The notes below the pieces were generated by a model. That model ran no database searches, was not told the DNA's origin, and was given only the letters and a program-made list of their open reading frames with translations. From the NCBI GenBank assembly GCA_029204225.1, contig MU835834.1:1-35797 (forward strand): DNA of 35,797 bases, in the 5' to 3' direction. Both the position numbers and the translations under genes were made by a program. This DNA is from Diphasiastrum complanatum (taxonomy: Eukaryota > Streptophyta > Lycopodiopsida > Lycopodiales > Lycopodiaceae). Positions 1 to 10,181 of the stretch are shown piece after piece. Numbering within the stretch: position 1 is the stretch's first letter; every line of letters begins with the position of its first letter.

Positions 1-6
1 AGCTCC

Positions 7-494
7 ATGCAAACTTCATCTCCCTCCTCTTCACGAGATCAAAAGATCAATGATATAGTCAAGTTTCTTGAAGAAACTGACATAACATATGACAATATTA
101 TAGAATCTGACCCAAGTGATAATCGATCTGCATTTGTAGGAGAGACCGAATGTGCTATGGATGAATCAAATGAAATTCATTCACGATCCTTTTTAATTTA
201 CCTAAATATTACGTAGAGAATGATAATTATCTCACCGTACCTGACTTGTGCGATTTTTTTTATTATCGTGAAGATGAAGTGTTATGTATTTTAGCCAAAA
301 CATTAGGTAAGTTTTCTGACATTCTTGATTTTGAGTATGAAGACATTGTTCCTAGAGTAGATGATGAGATCAATGATGATACACTTTGTCCAAAAGAGTG
401 CTCGCAACAGTCTTTACCAAACACCCGTGAGCATCAAAAAAATATTCCCTTAGAGGGTGGTGCACCCTCCAAGAAGGCCCCCACTCTCCAGTAA
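7..494 (+). pseudogene. Unrecognised acidic reading frame, frameshifted
   Basis: Two reading frames join into one protein-like stretch. The first (7-216) runs from an ATG. Its frame becomes less convincing near 186-195, at a T-rich run, where the other frame opens and continues to the stop at 492-494. The combined product is about 160 residues, rich in Asp and Glu, with no zinc, nuclease or membrane motif that I recognise. The second frame is open upstream of its first listed start, so a single-base indel near 190 is the simplest reading. It may be a decayed TE gag or host exon; no function is proposed. The left edge of the window may cut it. Confidence 0.3.
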
Positions 495-762
495 TATGTC
501 CAAATGTCCAAATAATGAATAATAAGGCCCAAGGCTAACCATAAAGTCTAAGTGTCAATAATGAATAAAAAGGGGCCCAAGGACTGCTTATGCATAAAGT
601 AAAGTAAATGTAAATGGACGTGGCAAATGTCTTAAGCCGAGTCCATAACTTTGGTACCAGGGGACAAGGGTATTGTGTCTACAATGAGCTTATATGTGGG
701 TGATGTTTTAGTCTGCAAGGGTGATGCCTAGATATTTCATCAATGCATCAAGGTTTAATTCA

Positions 763-819
<57 letters not shown>

Positions 820-1966
820 CTAATTAAGAAATGCTCTCAGGATTTACTTGCTTGTTCCGGTCACTATGATCACAATGAACGAACTGTCTTGAGTTCTTTT
901 GATCAGACTTCGTACAACAATCTGAATGTTAACAATGGAAAAATTCATTTGAACAATCTTCTAATCCCCTCAACATGGTTGTTGCTACTAACAGGTATGA
1001 AGAGTTGAAGTGCCATGAAATGATCATGAATTGACTACTCGTTGATGCTTAACTTTCATTAACGAGGTTTCCTTTGAAGTGTACTACTTTTTGTTTAAAC
1101 CTTTGGTTACACTTCGACTATTTCTAATATAAATGGTATGATGGGTTTTGTTATATGACTTGGATTAGACCGGTCTGTTAAAGTCTATATATACTTATTT
1201 GTGGACGGTAGTGCCCTGACAATTTGAAATTGACAATGCAGTAAACATTTTTCTAAGTTGTTACTTAGAAAAAGGGATGGTATTTCGATAAGTATTTTGA
1301 AAAGGGTAATGGCAAATAGTTTTGAACTCTACTTTAAAACTAGTCTGGATGTAATTGTCTACTTTAGTCATACTTTTGTAATTGTTGACTTTTAAGCACT
1401 GATTATACATTATTAACCTTATAATTTTGTAACTTTGAGTAAAGCTGAAACAATGTCCGACTTTCTACTCATGATATGGACAAAATTAGAGTCACCTAAC
1501 TTGGCAATGATTACTTGTTGTGACATGGATGACAATTGAGAGTATGTGTAGGTTCCCACAATAATGTCCCTGTTCTAGCACGATTGTTGTTGTGGATGGA
1601 TGCAGGTGAGCATATTCTCCTTAACTCGGAGCTTTTGCTAGTTGTTAGGTTTGGTCAATATGATATGTTTGACTGTGATAATTTTATACGAATTTAATCT
1701 ACTTTAATATTCCTATGTTTGGTATTTCGCAAATTGTTAAGTGATTCTTTCGCAAATTTTCCCTCTACTTTACATTTGTGATAATCATTATGATGCTACT
1801 CTACAAATTAAGCTAGTGATAAATGCCTTTGTAAAAAAAAGGTTTGATGAAAAAAGACTGTTGCGTTTTATTGGAAAGTTCTTGGAAGGATGTTTCCCTG
1901 GTGCAAGATGTTTTGCTTTGGCTACTCATCGCTATCTAAGTAAGTTCTCCTTTATTCAGGTGTGCG
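495..1966. other. A+T-rich intergenic DNA, no gene seen
   Basis: Apart from the CA microsatellite at 765-816, nothing is recognised. The ORF at 721-1008 is an artefact of CA repeats. The one at 1741-2007 has no ATG start and no known motif. Confidence 0.5.
765..816. repeat. (CA)26 microsatellite
   Basis: Uninterrupted CA dinucleotides for 52 bp. Confidence 0.97.
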
Positions 1967-2021
1967 GCAAGTATAACCACACTAGGTATACCTGTCACAT
2001 AACCTAGTGTGGTTATCTTGC
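1967..2021. repeat. Foldback hairpin, stem about 20 bp
   Basis: The arm 1967-1987 pairs with 2002-2021 along its whole length, apart from one bulged T, around a 14-nt loop. The core is CCACACTAGGT against ACCTAGTGTGG. The flanks do not pair. It could be a tiny MITE relic or a small-RNA-like hairpin; nothing else in the sequence decides. Confidence 0.85.
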
Positions 2022-2041
2022 TTTGAGGGATGGATGGTGGG

Positions 2042-2044
<3 letters not shown>

Positions 2045-2073
<29 letters not shown>
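2045..2073. repeat. (AC)14 microsatellite
   Basis: Uninterrupted AC dinucleotides just downstream of the hairpin. Confidence 0.95.
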
Positions 2074-2075
<2 letters not shown>

Positions 2076-2278
2076 TACATTTTTTACTGTGACATTAATA
2101 CTAATACTGAATTGTACTTGTCACAATTACAAAAAAAAGAAGACGCCGATGATCATGGACGACTGCAAAAGCATCTAAATTGCTAGAACTTTTTATAAAA
2201 ACTTTATATTCCTATGTTGTTAGAGATAATGCTCACGTATGAGCATGCTGATTTAAACATGGTTTGGTTTGTTGAACG

Positions 2279-2522
2279 TTAAGTGACATTTTGAAGACAG
2301 CACTATTATGAGCTTTAAGTTTCCAAAGTAAGACATGGTCGAGGTTATTGAACTGTACTTAACTTGTTGTAAGTTACCTACGTATGACGAGCTTTAAGCT
2401 GAACTTTAAGTTGGATTTTAAGTGACGCTATGAAGGCAGCACTTTGATGAGCTTTAAGGACTGAAGTTGTTATTGATCTTTACTTGACTTGCCTTAAGCT
2501 ACTTAATTATGACATGGTTTAA
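2279..2522. repeat. Two diverged direct repeats, unit about 120 bp
   Basis: Unit 1 starts near 2279 and unit 2 near 2420. Both open with TAAGTGAC, then GAAG-CAGCAC, ATGAGCTTTAAG, a TTATTGA stretch, ACTT-ACTTG and a GACATGG-like block. The unit is old, with many substitutions, and short GAGCTTTAAG words recur between units. Confidence 0.6.
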
Positions 2523-2536
2523 GTTACTTTCCTTTA

Positions 2537-2554
2537 TCTCTCTCTCTCTCTCTC
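2537..2554. repeat. (TC)9 microsatellite
   Basis: Short pure TC run. Confidence 0.9.
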
Positions 2555-3340
2555 ACAGGTTTCTCCCCAGAATTTTTCTTTTGGTTCTTTGGCCTTCGCT
2601 TGTTTCTCTTTTGTTTGGCACATTATGGCCTCTGAAAGATTGTTGGCGTCTATGACTGGGTGCGGCAGTCTGTTGGCTTCTTACTTCGCGCCTCTTGCTG
2701 TGCTGCTCTTCTGTTTTTCTGCTCTTCACTTCTCATTTCCTGTTGATTTAGTGGTTGCTTTCTACTATGAGATCGTCTTTTCTCTGGAGCTGCGGGGCTG
2801 CGTGGAGCGGTCTTCTGTCGATTTGTTTTTCCTCGTCTTCCATGGCTTCTGATAAGGTTTTTTTTTTAATGTTTAGATGATCTTTTATTCTTGCTACTGT
2901 TGTTGCTGTCGTTGGGCATGTTGCATTGTTGTTTCTGCCTTTGTTGGGGTTGTTGCTTAGTTCCTTTGGTATGCCTGTCTTCATTCTGTCCGTTGTCATG
3001 TGCCTTACTTCTGTTGATGTTATGTTCTGTCTGTTTTGTGGTATGTCATACCTTTTTCTGCTCGTTGTTTGTTGTTTCGTTGATTTTCTTCTTCTTTTAA
3101 TGGTGACTTGGTGTGTTTTTCTTTTGGTTTTTTTAGTTTTTAATTCTGTTTTTATATGGCAGTTCGTTTTTCCTGCTCGATGGTAATAGACAACGTTTGT
3201 ATTTCCTTGCTACTTTCTTTAGGTTGATGAATTGATTTGTTCCCTTTGTTTACTCATATGATCGTTTTAACTTTTTTATGGTCATTTAAACTACTTTTTT
3301 ACCTGCTAATTTTCAAAAGTGGTTTGTGTTCTTTTAGTTC
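2555..3340. other. T- and G-skewed non-coding stretch
   Basis: The plus strand is strongly T-rich with many TTTTCTT and TTGTTG words and few A. The ORFs here (for example 2589-2852 and 2926-3186) give Phe/Leu/Cys/Val-rich products, as expected from T/G skew, and show no family motif. Confidence 0.5.
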
Positions 3341-3573
3341 GCGTAATGGATACCTGTTGCATATTATGCCCATTTTCAAATAAATTTAAAACCAGAAAAT
3401 GCATGCTTTTTATTCGAAGGCAGATTTTGCTTTTTTTTTTCTGCCTGTCTGTGCCCGTCCATACGGATTCCGTACAGCTGCCACGTGGCACATTTGTGTT
3501 GGTCAGTCAAAGTCAAACCTGCCTATTATGCTTCGTAATGTGCTTCTGAAAAAATTTCAGGTATCCATTACGC
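3341..3573. repeat. Flanking 16-bp inverted repeat pair
   Basis: GCGTAATGGATACCTG at 3341-3356 is repeated as an exact reverse complement at 3558-3573. The right copy abuts the left end of the adjoining foldback element and overlaps it by about four bases, so the two structures may be related. Confidence 0.8.
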
Positions 3574-3719
3574 AATGGAAGGAGCCGGGCAAAGGCCATT
3601 CTACCCGGTTCGGCTTTCCAAAAAAATTTAGGCTCGGCCCCTCCGGACCTCGCCCAAATTTTTTTGGAAATCCTTACCGGGCAGAATGGCTTCTGCCCGG
3701 CTCCTTCCATAATACGTAA
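3569..3719. mobile_element. MITE-like foldback element, about 150 bp
   Basis: Two arms of about 70 bp are near-perfect inverted copies meeting at a G+C-rich centre near 3640-3650. Each arm runs from the end as TACG..., ATGGAAGGAGCCGGGCA, a C-C-ATTCT block, CCCGGT, then TTTCCAAAAAAATTT. The arms differ by small indels, such as CGCAATGG against CGTATTATGG. It carries no coding capacity, as in a miniature inverted-repeat element. TA at both ends would fit a TA target duplication, but the superfamily is not clear. Confidence 0.75.
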
Positions 3720-4669
3720 ATAGCTTACTTTCTTTAGGTGGTTGACGTTTGTTTTTCATTTCTTAAGGTGATGTGTTTTATGGTGTTGGTAAGAAGATGA
3801 GGCTCTACTCTTAGTTGTACCAACAGTTTTATGACCTGAACAACAGGGTCTGTCTGTTTCACTTGAAATGAGATGCTAATTTGCTTTAGATGTGGAATAA
3901 TTGCCATTACACTGATTTCCAAAATTTGGAGAGCATTTTTCAGTGATGATTGAATGAAGCTCACCCAAGCTTTCTGTCTGTATGTCAAGCAGCCTCAACC
4001 AAATCAGTAGAGTTTGAAAATTAGACATACGTGAATAAAAAATGACGGTGTTTATTTCTTATGGTTGGTCTCAGATTGTGTAAAAAAGATTTCCAGCAAC
4101 CTCATTTCTAGTGTAAAACAAAAATATGTGTTAATCCCTGAAGAGATAGAAATTGGGGCCATGGCTGAGATCTAGTATATTGTCCTTTGAACTACAAAAA
4201 TAACTTGTTTTTTTTTCCATAAAATGATAGTACGTTTTCCTGCATTCTGGAAAAAGGAAACGACAGAAAATCCATGCAACTTTCTATTTACTATAAAGCA
4301 GTTTGTTATCAGTGTACTAAAAAGCCAGGTTTTTGTCATTGTGACATAAAATCCTTGCAATTTTCTATGTAGTATAATGCAGGTGTGGCTCTTATCTTAA
4401 TTGTAAAAGAAATTTATGGCATGAACAATAGGTCCTGGTTCACATGCAATGACATGAGTAATTCACAAAATTCTAGAAGTATTCTTTTCTGGCTTTTGTA
4501 AGATTATTACATAGTGTTATCTAGTCATACATGTGCAAGCTACAGAATTTGGAAGGGTACATACTTGTGTATAATGTTAATAACATGCAAAACATTTGAT
4601 CGTAACATAACTTGTCTGTTTGAACAAGATGGTTTACTAGACGTTACATAGTGTAAATCGTTATTGTTT
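3720..4669. other. Intergenic DNA with old internal duplications
   Basis: No gene is seen. A 35-bp segment at 4268-4302 recurs at 4348-4382 with few changes. A block at about 3790-3890 (vGGCTCT, TTGTA, ATG-CCTGAACAA-AGG) recurs in diverged form at about 4383-4460. This looks like decayed TE sequence. Confidence 0.5.
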
Positions 4670-5217
4670 TGTTCACAAATTCATTGAATCTGTGAACACG
4701 GTTTTGTCTCTTTTCTTTCGTTTATTGCTTCTGACGTTTCGTTATGGATCCATGAACAAGGAGCTTAGTGTTTTTCAAGAACTCGTGGAGAATCCTCTTT
4801 ATTAGCTCAAGAGAACTTGAAATACAATCAAAGCTCCCTCACAGGGGGGCCCTTAAATAAGCAAGAAGGTTGCCCGTGTGGAGCCCAAGTGGCAATTCCA
4901 CCAAACTAGAAATTACATGTGGAATTTGTCCTTCCACTAGAGGTCACCATCAAAAGGTGACTCACTCTTACTATTTTAAGGGCGGTCTACATTTATTACA
5001 ATTATTTAAGAAAATGTTACTAGCTCCTACATGGTCATTCCTTCTTTGGGATACACTTGTAGGCTCACATAGTTAATCACTATCTTCCTATTAGTATTTC
5101 CTCGGCTCTCAGCTTCTTCTGCTCTCTTCCTTCTGAGACCTCCTCGGTCATGGATGAGAGATAACTTGTGTCTTCAGCTTGGCTTGGCATCTAAGGATTC
5201 TCTAGAATCTGCTAACA
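4670..5217 (-). repeat. 3' LTR of copy A, internally deleted (548 bp)
   Basis: On minus it starts TGTT at 5217, directly after a purine-rich tract, and ends AACA at 4670. It is collinear with the 1069-bp LTR of copy B except for one block of about 515 bp present in B (about 13910-14425) and absent here. The missing block is bounded by CATGG on one side and ATCCATAAC on the other. The TATA-like and AATAAA signals of the B copy are retained (around 4850 and 4800). Confidence 0.85.
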
Positions 5218-5233
5218 TTATCCACCCCTAATC
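5218..5233 (-). other. Polypurine tract of copy A
   Basis: On minus this reads GATTAGGGGTGGATAA immediately before the LTR start. It is the expected plus-strand priming site and is identical in copy B. Confidence 0.65.
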
Positions 5234-5374
5234 TGTTGTAGGACCCACTGCAACACCGGTGATGTCTTCTGCTTGGCACTTGGAAAAGCGTGGATCTTCG
5301 TTTGCTTTCATAAAACCAGGTGCTTATTATCCGCAAAATTTATTTGCCAAAATAGGAAGTCTCTCAACTGGCCA

Positions 5375-5677
5375 CTACATACCAGCCCGCTTGAGAACTT
5401 CCTGCGAGACCTGCTCGCCTCGTCGTCGTGCCGTCTGCTTCCGCTCGTTCATTTTTCGTCCTAGGGTTTCAAAAACCTGGAAGCGGAGCTTACTTCCGAA
5501 ACCGAGGGGCCCCAAATATTCCCTTATCTTCTCTACGAAGCTCATCTCCTGCCAGTCTTCCACCATGGTCACATAGAGTGACGACATGAAAGCCGCTCTG
5601 TAGTATAGCCTGGCCATCATTTCATGGTCTTCTTCTGACTGGAGGGCCGTATTTGGGTTGTTGCTAATGGGATCCAA
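5375..5677 (-). pseudogene. ORF3 of copy A, last part of C-terminal domain
   Basis: About 100 residues that continue the 5681-6946 frame after a single in-frame TGA. Copy B has CGA (Arg) at the matching codon, so the stop is a point mutation. The segment is collinear with the end of the B product: an acidic EEDHEMMARLYYRAAFMSS-type helix, a W-Q-E-M stretch, and a basic RRRGEQ tail. In A the frame extends to RAGM before TAG, whereas B ends earlier at RGEQY. It resembles no catalytic domain that I know. It lies about 160 bp before the LTR. Confidence 0.75.
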
Positions 5678-5680
5678 GCC

Positions 5681-6946
5681 TCAATCCCAAAAACACTCTT
5701 GCGGCATCAGGAAGGCCATTGATTTGCAATATTCGGCACTTTCCTGCACGCAGAGATCGGCACTTGACTTGTATTTATGCCCGAAGTCTAGTAACTGTAG
5801 CCTCAGATCATCTGGGGAGGTTCTCTCTGAAATTCCCGGAATGACTGGCCAGTTTACTAACTCCACTTGAGGCTTTTCCACCGGCCATGGGTTTCTGCGT
5901 TTGAGTGGCATGTAGAAGGGATCCACTCGCTTCCATGCCGGTGCCTTCAAATACTCCTGAAGTCGCTTGTTATCTTTCAGGACTTTACTCCGCCATTCTG
6001 GCTGCGGTTGTAGCGCAGCAATGATCTCGGCCCTGGTGGAATATTGGCTTTGATCAATGTCTTCTTTGCCTCCCCTCATGTTGGGAGGGTATTTCTTCTC
6101 AAACTTCTCTGACTCTCTCGTGTCAGCCAGTTTGCCTCTGGGCCTAGTAGGAGAAGTTGTCCTACGCGGTTGGGATGGCCTTGCCAGATAATCGTCTAGG
6201 GCCTTGGTGCCCATATCTTTCTCTTTTGCTCGTTCGCTTGTCGACGGCTCATCTGCACCCGTGTCTGGCCTGGGCGAGAATCTTCTTGTCTCCGCTTGGT
6301 CAGCCAGGAAGTCATCATCGGCTCCAATGTCTGTGTTAGTTTCTGGAAGGTCGAGGATGGAATGATCTGGGGAGAGGGGTGCGGGGGTGAACGGTTTAGG
6401 AGGAGGCGGAAACAATAAGTTATACGTAGCACCGGGGGAGTGGAGTTGTTGGAGGAACTCGTCCCGTTGGGCTTTGTAAGTGTCAGCTGGACCTTTTGAT
6501 GGGCCCATTATTTGGTTGGGAGGTGATGAAGAAAGAGGAGATGGAAGAATTGGGTAAGTTGGAATGAATGTTTCAGAAAAATTAAACGCAGAATAGGAAG
6601 AAGAGTTAAAGGTGGGAGGGGGTCGGAAAAAAATTCTAAAAGCAGCGTCGGCTCTCTGGCCATCCAATTTCGAACTACTGGCTGAAGGGTGGGTTTGTCC
6701 GTCTTGATTCCATGTTCCATCATTCTCATCATCGTCTCGTGGCTTCGTTATGTGAGCACCTGCTTGGGCCGTGCACGTCGTGTCCCATAATTGGTTCACC
6801 TTGTCCAAGACTTGTTGTAGGGCCTTCGTTGTTTCTTCCAGCTGCTTCTGGGACTCCAAGATGATCTTCTCTTGTTTCGCCACAATGTTTTCAAAATTCT
6901 TCTTATCGGCCTCTCGCTCTTGGATCTGCCTTATGTATTTCTCCAT
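5681..6946 (-). pseudogene. ORF3 of copy A, coiled coil and C-terminal domain
   Basis: 421 residues. Residues 1-60 are a charged heptad-like coiled coil rich in Glu, Lys and Gln. Residues 60-280 are low complexity: Pro/Ser-rich with FNSSSYSAFNF and PLSSSPP words, then acidic, then a basic RPRGK patch. Residues 285-421 form a conserved, Trp- and Pro-containing domain with words such as PNMRGGKEDIDQ, LKAPAWKRVDPFYMPLKRR and LLDFGHKY. The frame is continuous with 6962-8200 upstream through a single TAG and with 5375-5677 downstream through a TGA, so the start at 6946 is just an internal Met. Similarity to copy B is high along its whole length, including the spacing of low-complexity blocks, which supports past selection for coding. 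No known enzyme motif is visible; a structural or nucleic-acid-binding role is only inference. Confidence 0.8.
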
Positions 6947-6961
6947 CCGGATGGCTAAGGC

Positions 6962-7654
6962 CTATGGGGCCTGGATTTGAATGTCCTCGGGCTTGACAGG
7001 AGGAGCATCGACTGTCATTGCACCCGATGATCCATCTCGTACTTGGTCGATTTGGACCATCTGGTGCTTCAGTTGCTGCTGGACCTCTTCCAAAGTGGAT
7101 TTCTTCCCAGCCATCGCGGATCTGGTTTCTACTGCCTCTTTTTCCTTTTCGTTGGCTAGCCTTTGATATCGCGCAATCTCTTGGTCTTGATGTTGGACCT
7201 TGCTCTCTAGAATTTGATGCTGGCTCACCAACCAATGCATGTGGTAGCTCCTTTCGGATAGACCAATCATTGAGCGTTTGGCTGCTTCAATGAGCTTTTC
7301 AGGGTTAGAGAGGGTTGGGTACTGATCTGGGGTGTGGGATGGTGAGGCTAAACCAAAAAATAGGCATGGCGTTAGAACTGAAGATGGAGGCGGAGGTGGT
7401 GGAGGGGTGATGTTAGTGACTGTTGTGGCGGCGGCGGTGGTAGTAGTGGTGGCTGTGGCGGTTAGTGGAGGTGTCTGACTTCTTCTTGGCTGCGTCCCCT
7501 TTGATGGCTCGTCGTCGCTTATTTCCATAAGGTCCGCAGCATCAAAATATTGAGATGTGTCCAATATGTGGACTTGCTGGGCCTGTGATTGTTGATCTTG
7601 TGACTGTTGGGCTGCTCCCGTGTCTTGGGGACTGGATATCTTCACTCCTCCTCC

Positions 7655-7688
<34 letters not shown>

Positions 7689-8200
7689 AATTGTGCCGAT
7701 AGTGATGTTGGTGGCGTTGGCGTCGGAAGGGATATGAGTGGGGTGATGGCTGCATCTGGTGGTTGAGTAACAGAGTGTGATGTGATGATGGGTTGGGCTA
7801 CTGCCGATGTGGTTGCTCCATCACCCCCCTCATGGACATGTGAGGGTGACGAGTGTTGTTGTGATGTCGTCGAGGAACTGCTATGATCCGAGGTAGAGCC
7901 ATCGGAAGCTGATCCCACGGACGATGTACTGCCAGCAAGAAGCTTCTTTTGCATGCATTGTTGCCGAGTGTCAAGCAACTGGGCCTTGGAGGTGTCGGTC
8001 GCTTGAGGGTCAGATGTTGTTGCCGCTTGTGGATCTGGTTGTGGGCTTGTTTGTCTCTGTACCAGTGGTAGGATGCTGGTGTTGACCCGTTTAGGCTGTG
8101 TTCTCGATGGGGAGGTGGCTCGTGACCGTGCACGCTTGGACTTTTGTTGATCGATGGGGATGTCCCATGCCTTGTCCGCAAGCTGCAGGCTTTGGCCCAT
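6962..8200 (-). pseudogene. ORF3 of copy A, basic linker, Pro/Gln-rich and first coiled-coil part
   Basis: 412 residues ending at a TAG where copy B has CAG, in frame with the 6946 segment. From the N-terminus: a basic patch at about residues 19-40 (KSKRARSRATSPSRTQPKR) that looks like a nuclear-localisation signal; a Ser/Thr/Gln/Pro-rich stretch; a poly-Gly run at about 172-185 coded by a 30-base homopolymer; a Gln-rich then acidic ISDDEP segment; a poly-Thr/Ala/Pro stretch; and from about 320 a coiled coil rich in Gln and Glu. It overlaps the upstream frame (ending 8091) by 110 nt in another frame. The overlap reads sensibly only in this frame, so one frameshift near 8200 in a single ancestral ORF is likely. 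A programmed shift or re-initiation cannot be excluded. Confidence 0.75.
7656..7685 (-). repeat. 30-base C homopolymer (G30 on the coding strand)
   Basis: Thirty consecutive C on plus. It codes part of the poly-Gly run of ORF3 and is prone to slippage, assembly error and G-quadruplex formation. Copy B starts its ORF3 homology just downstream of the equivalent point. Confidence 0.95.
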
Positions 8201-8864
8201 TATTTACCTGTTGAAGGGTGATATCTGTCAAGAGATACCCGAGCACTGTTGTCTGGTGCTTGTTCTTAATGCATTCATGAAGACAGTTCGAGACAAACTG
8301 TGCCCAGTCATAGAGATTCTGGGAATGCAGTCGTGAATCTGCAATCATGTGAAATAGGGACATGGGTACCCTCTGCAGCTGTTTCCTTGGTCGTTGCGTG
8401 TACTTGGTCAGATATGCACAGGCTGCTTGTAGTTGTGGGTCATTGATGGCTTCGACACAGTACCCGTCCTTGTTCTTCCACTTGGGCACTGATGGGTCAA
8501 TGAACTTGAAGTAGGTTGTCTCCTCAATCTTTTTCAGTGTCCTCATCACAACATTGGGTCCTCGTGGAAACCCAAAAGGTTGCAGGTCTGCCGGTGCAAA
8601 TGAGAGGTTGTACACATAGTTCCTCACAGGGGGAACTATTAAGCTGCAGGACCTTGCTGTAGCATTGTAGTTTGCATAGACCATATGCACGAGATAGGGG
8701 CTTTGATACCCCATGAGTACAGATATTTGGAATTCAATTGCTTGAAAGAATGCGGCTGCCTGTTGATACCAGTGTTGCATTTCTGTCAGATCCAATTGGG
8801 ACAATTGGATGTCGAGCTTATGAGCTTCATTGTCATCAGAGCTGGTTGTAGGATTGGTAGACAT
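8091..8864 (-). CDS. ORF3 of copy A, N-terminal domain (257 residues)
   Basis: I prefer the ATG at 8864 (MSTNPTTSSDD). The frame is open to 9002, but that extra part is translated from the 25-bp minisatellite and is unlikely to be protein. The product has an acidic start, an amphipathic segment with two aromatic clusters, a VMRTLKKIEETTYFKF block, a PRKQLQRVPMSLFHMI block and a helix with YDWAQFVSNCLHECI. The overall style (an RVPMSL stretch followed by W-FV helices) weakly recalls the plant transposon-protein domains found as extra ORFs in gypsy elements; I cannot confirm this. The last 37 codons overlap 6962-8200 in another frame and are probably out of frame. Copy B has lost this domain entirely. 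Confidence 0.6.
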   Translation of the reverse strand: MSTNPTTSSDDNEAHKLDIQLSQLDLTEMQHWYQQAAAFFQAIEFQISVLMGYQSPYLVHMVYANYNATARSCSLIVPPVRNYVYNLSFAPADLQPFGFPRGPNVVMRTLKKIEETTYFKFIDPSVPKWKNKDGYCVEAINDPQLQAACAYLTKYTQRPRKQLQRVPMSLFHMIADSRLHSQNLYDWAQFVSNCLHECIKNKHQTTVLGYLLTDITLQQVNNGPKPAACGQGMGHPHRSTKVQACTVTSHLPIENTA

Positions 8865-8902
8865 GATGAAAAAACTGGAAAAGAAGGATCTGGAAAAACA
8901 CT

Positions 8903-9113
8903 GTCGGTTGAGATGGAAGTGGGAGGTGTCGGTTGAGATGGAGTGTATGGCATCAGCTGAGATGGGAATGTATGGCGTCGGCTGAGATGGAGAGTATGGC
9001 ATCGGCTGAGATGGGAGTGTACGGTGTCGGCTGAGATGGAGTGTATGGCGTCAGCTGAGATGGAGTGTATGGCGTCGGCTGAGATGGGAGTGTATGGCGT
9101 CGGCTAAGATAGA
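8903..9113 (-). repeat. 24/25-bp minisatellite, about 9 copies, copy A
   Basis: On plus, GTCGGCTGAGATGG-type words begin at 8903, 8928, 8952, 8977, 9001, 9026, 9050, 9074 and 9099, so spacing alternates between 24 and 25. The monomer core on the element's sense strand is ATCTCAGCCGAC. The array lies directly upstream of the ORF3 start. Confidence 0.9.
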
Positions 9114-9693
9114 AGTGAGATAGATTGATAGGAAGGAGCGATGGTGGGAAGGAGGTAACTGGGGGAACTGTGGATGGGAAGTGGAGGTGTTGTGGAAAGG
9201 TAAGTAGGGCGTGCAGAATGGGTTTTAGGAGTGGCGAAAAGAGGACTTTTGGTATTTGGGTGTAACGAAGCGGAAGAGATGAAGAAATGTAAAGAAGGTA
9301 ACTGGCGGTTAAGGCGGGTGTTTGGATAGGGTAAAACAGTGGGATATGCAGAATAACTGGTGATGTTCAATAGTGTCACGGAAGCGTTCTGAGAGCTTGC
9401 GTGTACTACCCCTCAGTGTGAAAATATGAAAAATGATGTGGTGCTCATCTGCCGATCTGAGGTTCGGATATTGTCTGTGATGGTGCTCTTTGTGTAACTC
9501 GGATGAGGTTTGCTGAAAACAGGTGGGGATGGTGTAGACACAGTGATGGATGCACTGGATGAAAGAGCGCCAGGATCGTGGAGGGTGTTCGCAAAATTGC
9601 CAGAGTTTTCTTTTGCCAGGAGCTCCAAGGTCGACGTCGCTGAGGTGAAAAAGTGTTCGAAATGGGAGCATTTATGGACGTCGTCGGAAGGCC
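9114..9693 (-). other. Copy A spacer between two minisatellite arrays
   Basis: About 580 bp inside the element. The ORFs on minus (9104-9379, 9309-9671, 9413-9628) are Ser/His/Pro-rich and match nothing that I know. Copy B has no equivalent, so coding potential cannot be tested by comparison. Confidence 0.5.
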
Positions 9694-9812
9694 GTCGGTC
9701 GAGATGGAACTGGAACTCGTCGGTCGAGATGGAACTGGAATCCGTCGGTCGAGATGGAACTGGAATCCGTCGGTTGAGATTGAAGTGGATCCCGTCGGTT
9801 GAGATTGATCAA
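9694..9812 (-). repeat. 25-bp minisatellite, 5 copies, copy A
   Basis: GTCGGTCGAGATGG or GTCGGTTGAGATTG begins at 9694, 9719, 9744, 9769 and 9794, an exact 25-bp period. It belongs to the same family as the arrays at 8903 and 10646. Confidence 0.92.
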
Positions 9813-10181
9813 ATTTTCAATATGAAGGAATGGATCTGTGGTATGCAAGTGAAGAACTTCAAGGGTGAAAAAAATATGATTGAGGCACAGAGTAGAAGTT
9901 TTTTATGAAAAGAGTGTATCCCCAGGGATGTTTGTATGCTGGAGATACCAGTTAGTCACAGAGATGAGGTGGCCAAGGTGGGAGAAGCAGCTCCTATGGT
10001 ATAGCCTAGCATTTGTTGACCTAGAACCTTCATGACCCTTGAGTATGTACAGGAAGGAAAAAATGCATAGAAGGGACATAAAAAGAAGGCATGCAAAACT
10101 AGAAGTACAAGTAATAAAAATAATAATAAAATTAAAAACAATAAACATAGAGAAATGTAGAATATGTACTAGGAAAAGATG
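9813..10181 (-). other. Copy A non-coding stretch after pol
   Basis: A+T-rich sequence after the pol stop on minus, with AATAAT-rich runs. The ORFs here are hydrophobic by composition only. Confidence 0.5.

Noticed and set aside
721-1008. ORF with a His/Thr repeat
   Set aside because: Made by the CA microsatellite; no flanking protein signal.
2589-3186. Hydrophobic ORFs resembling membrane proteins
   Set aside because: T/G skew alone gives Phe/Leu/Val/Cys-rich text; no start context, motif or conserved counterpart.
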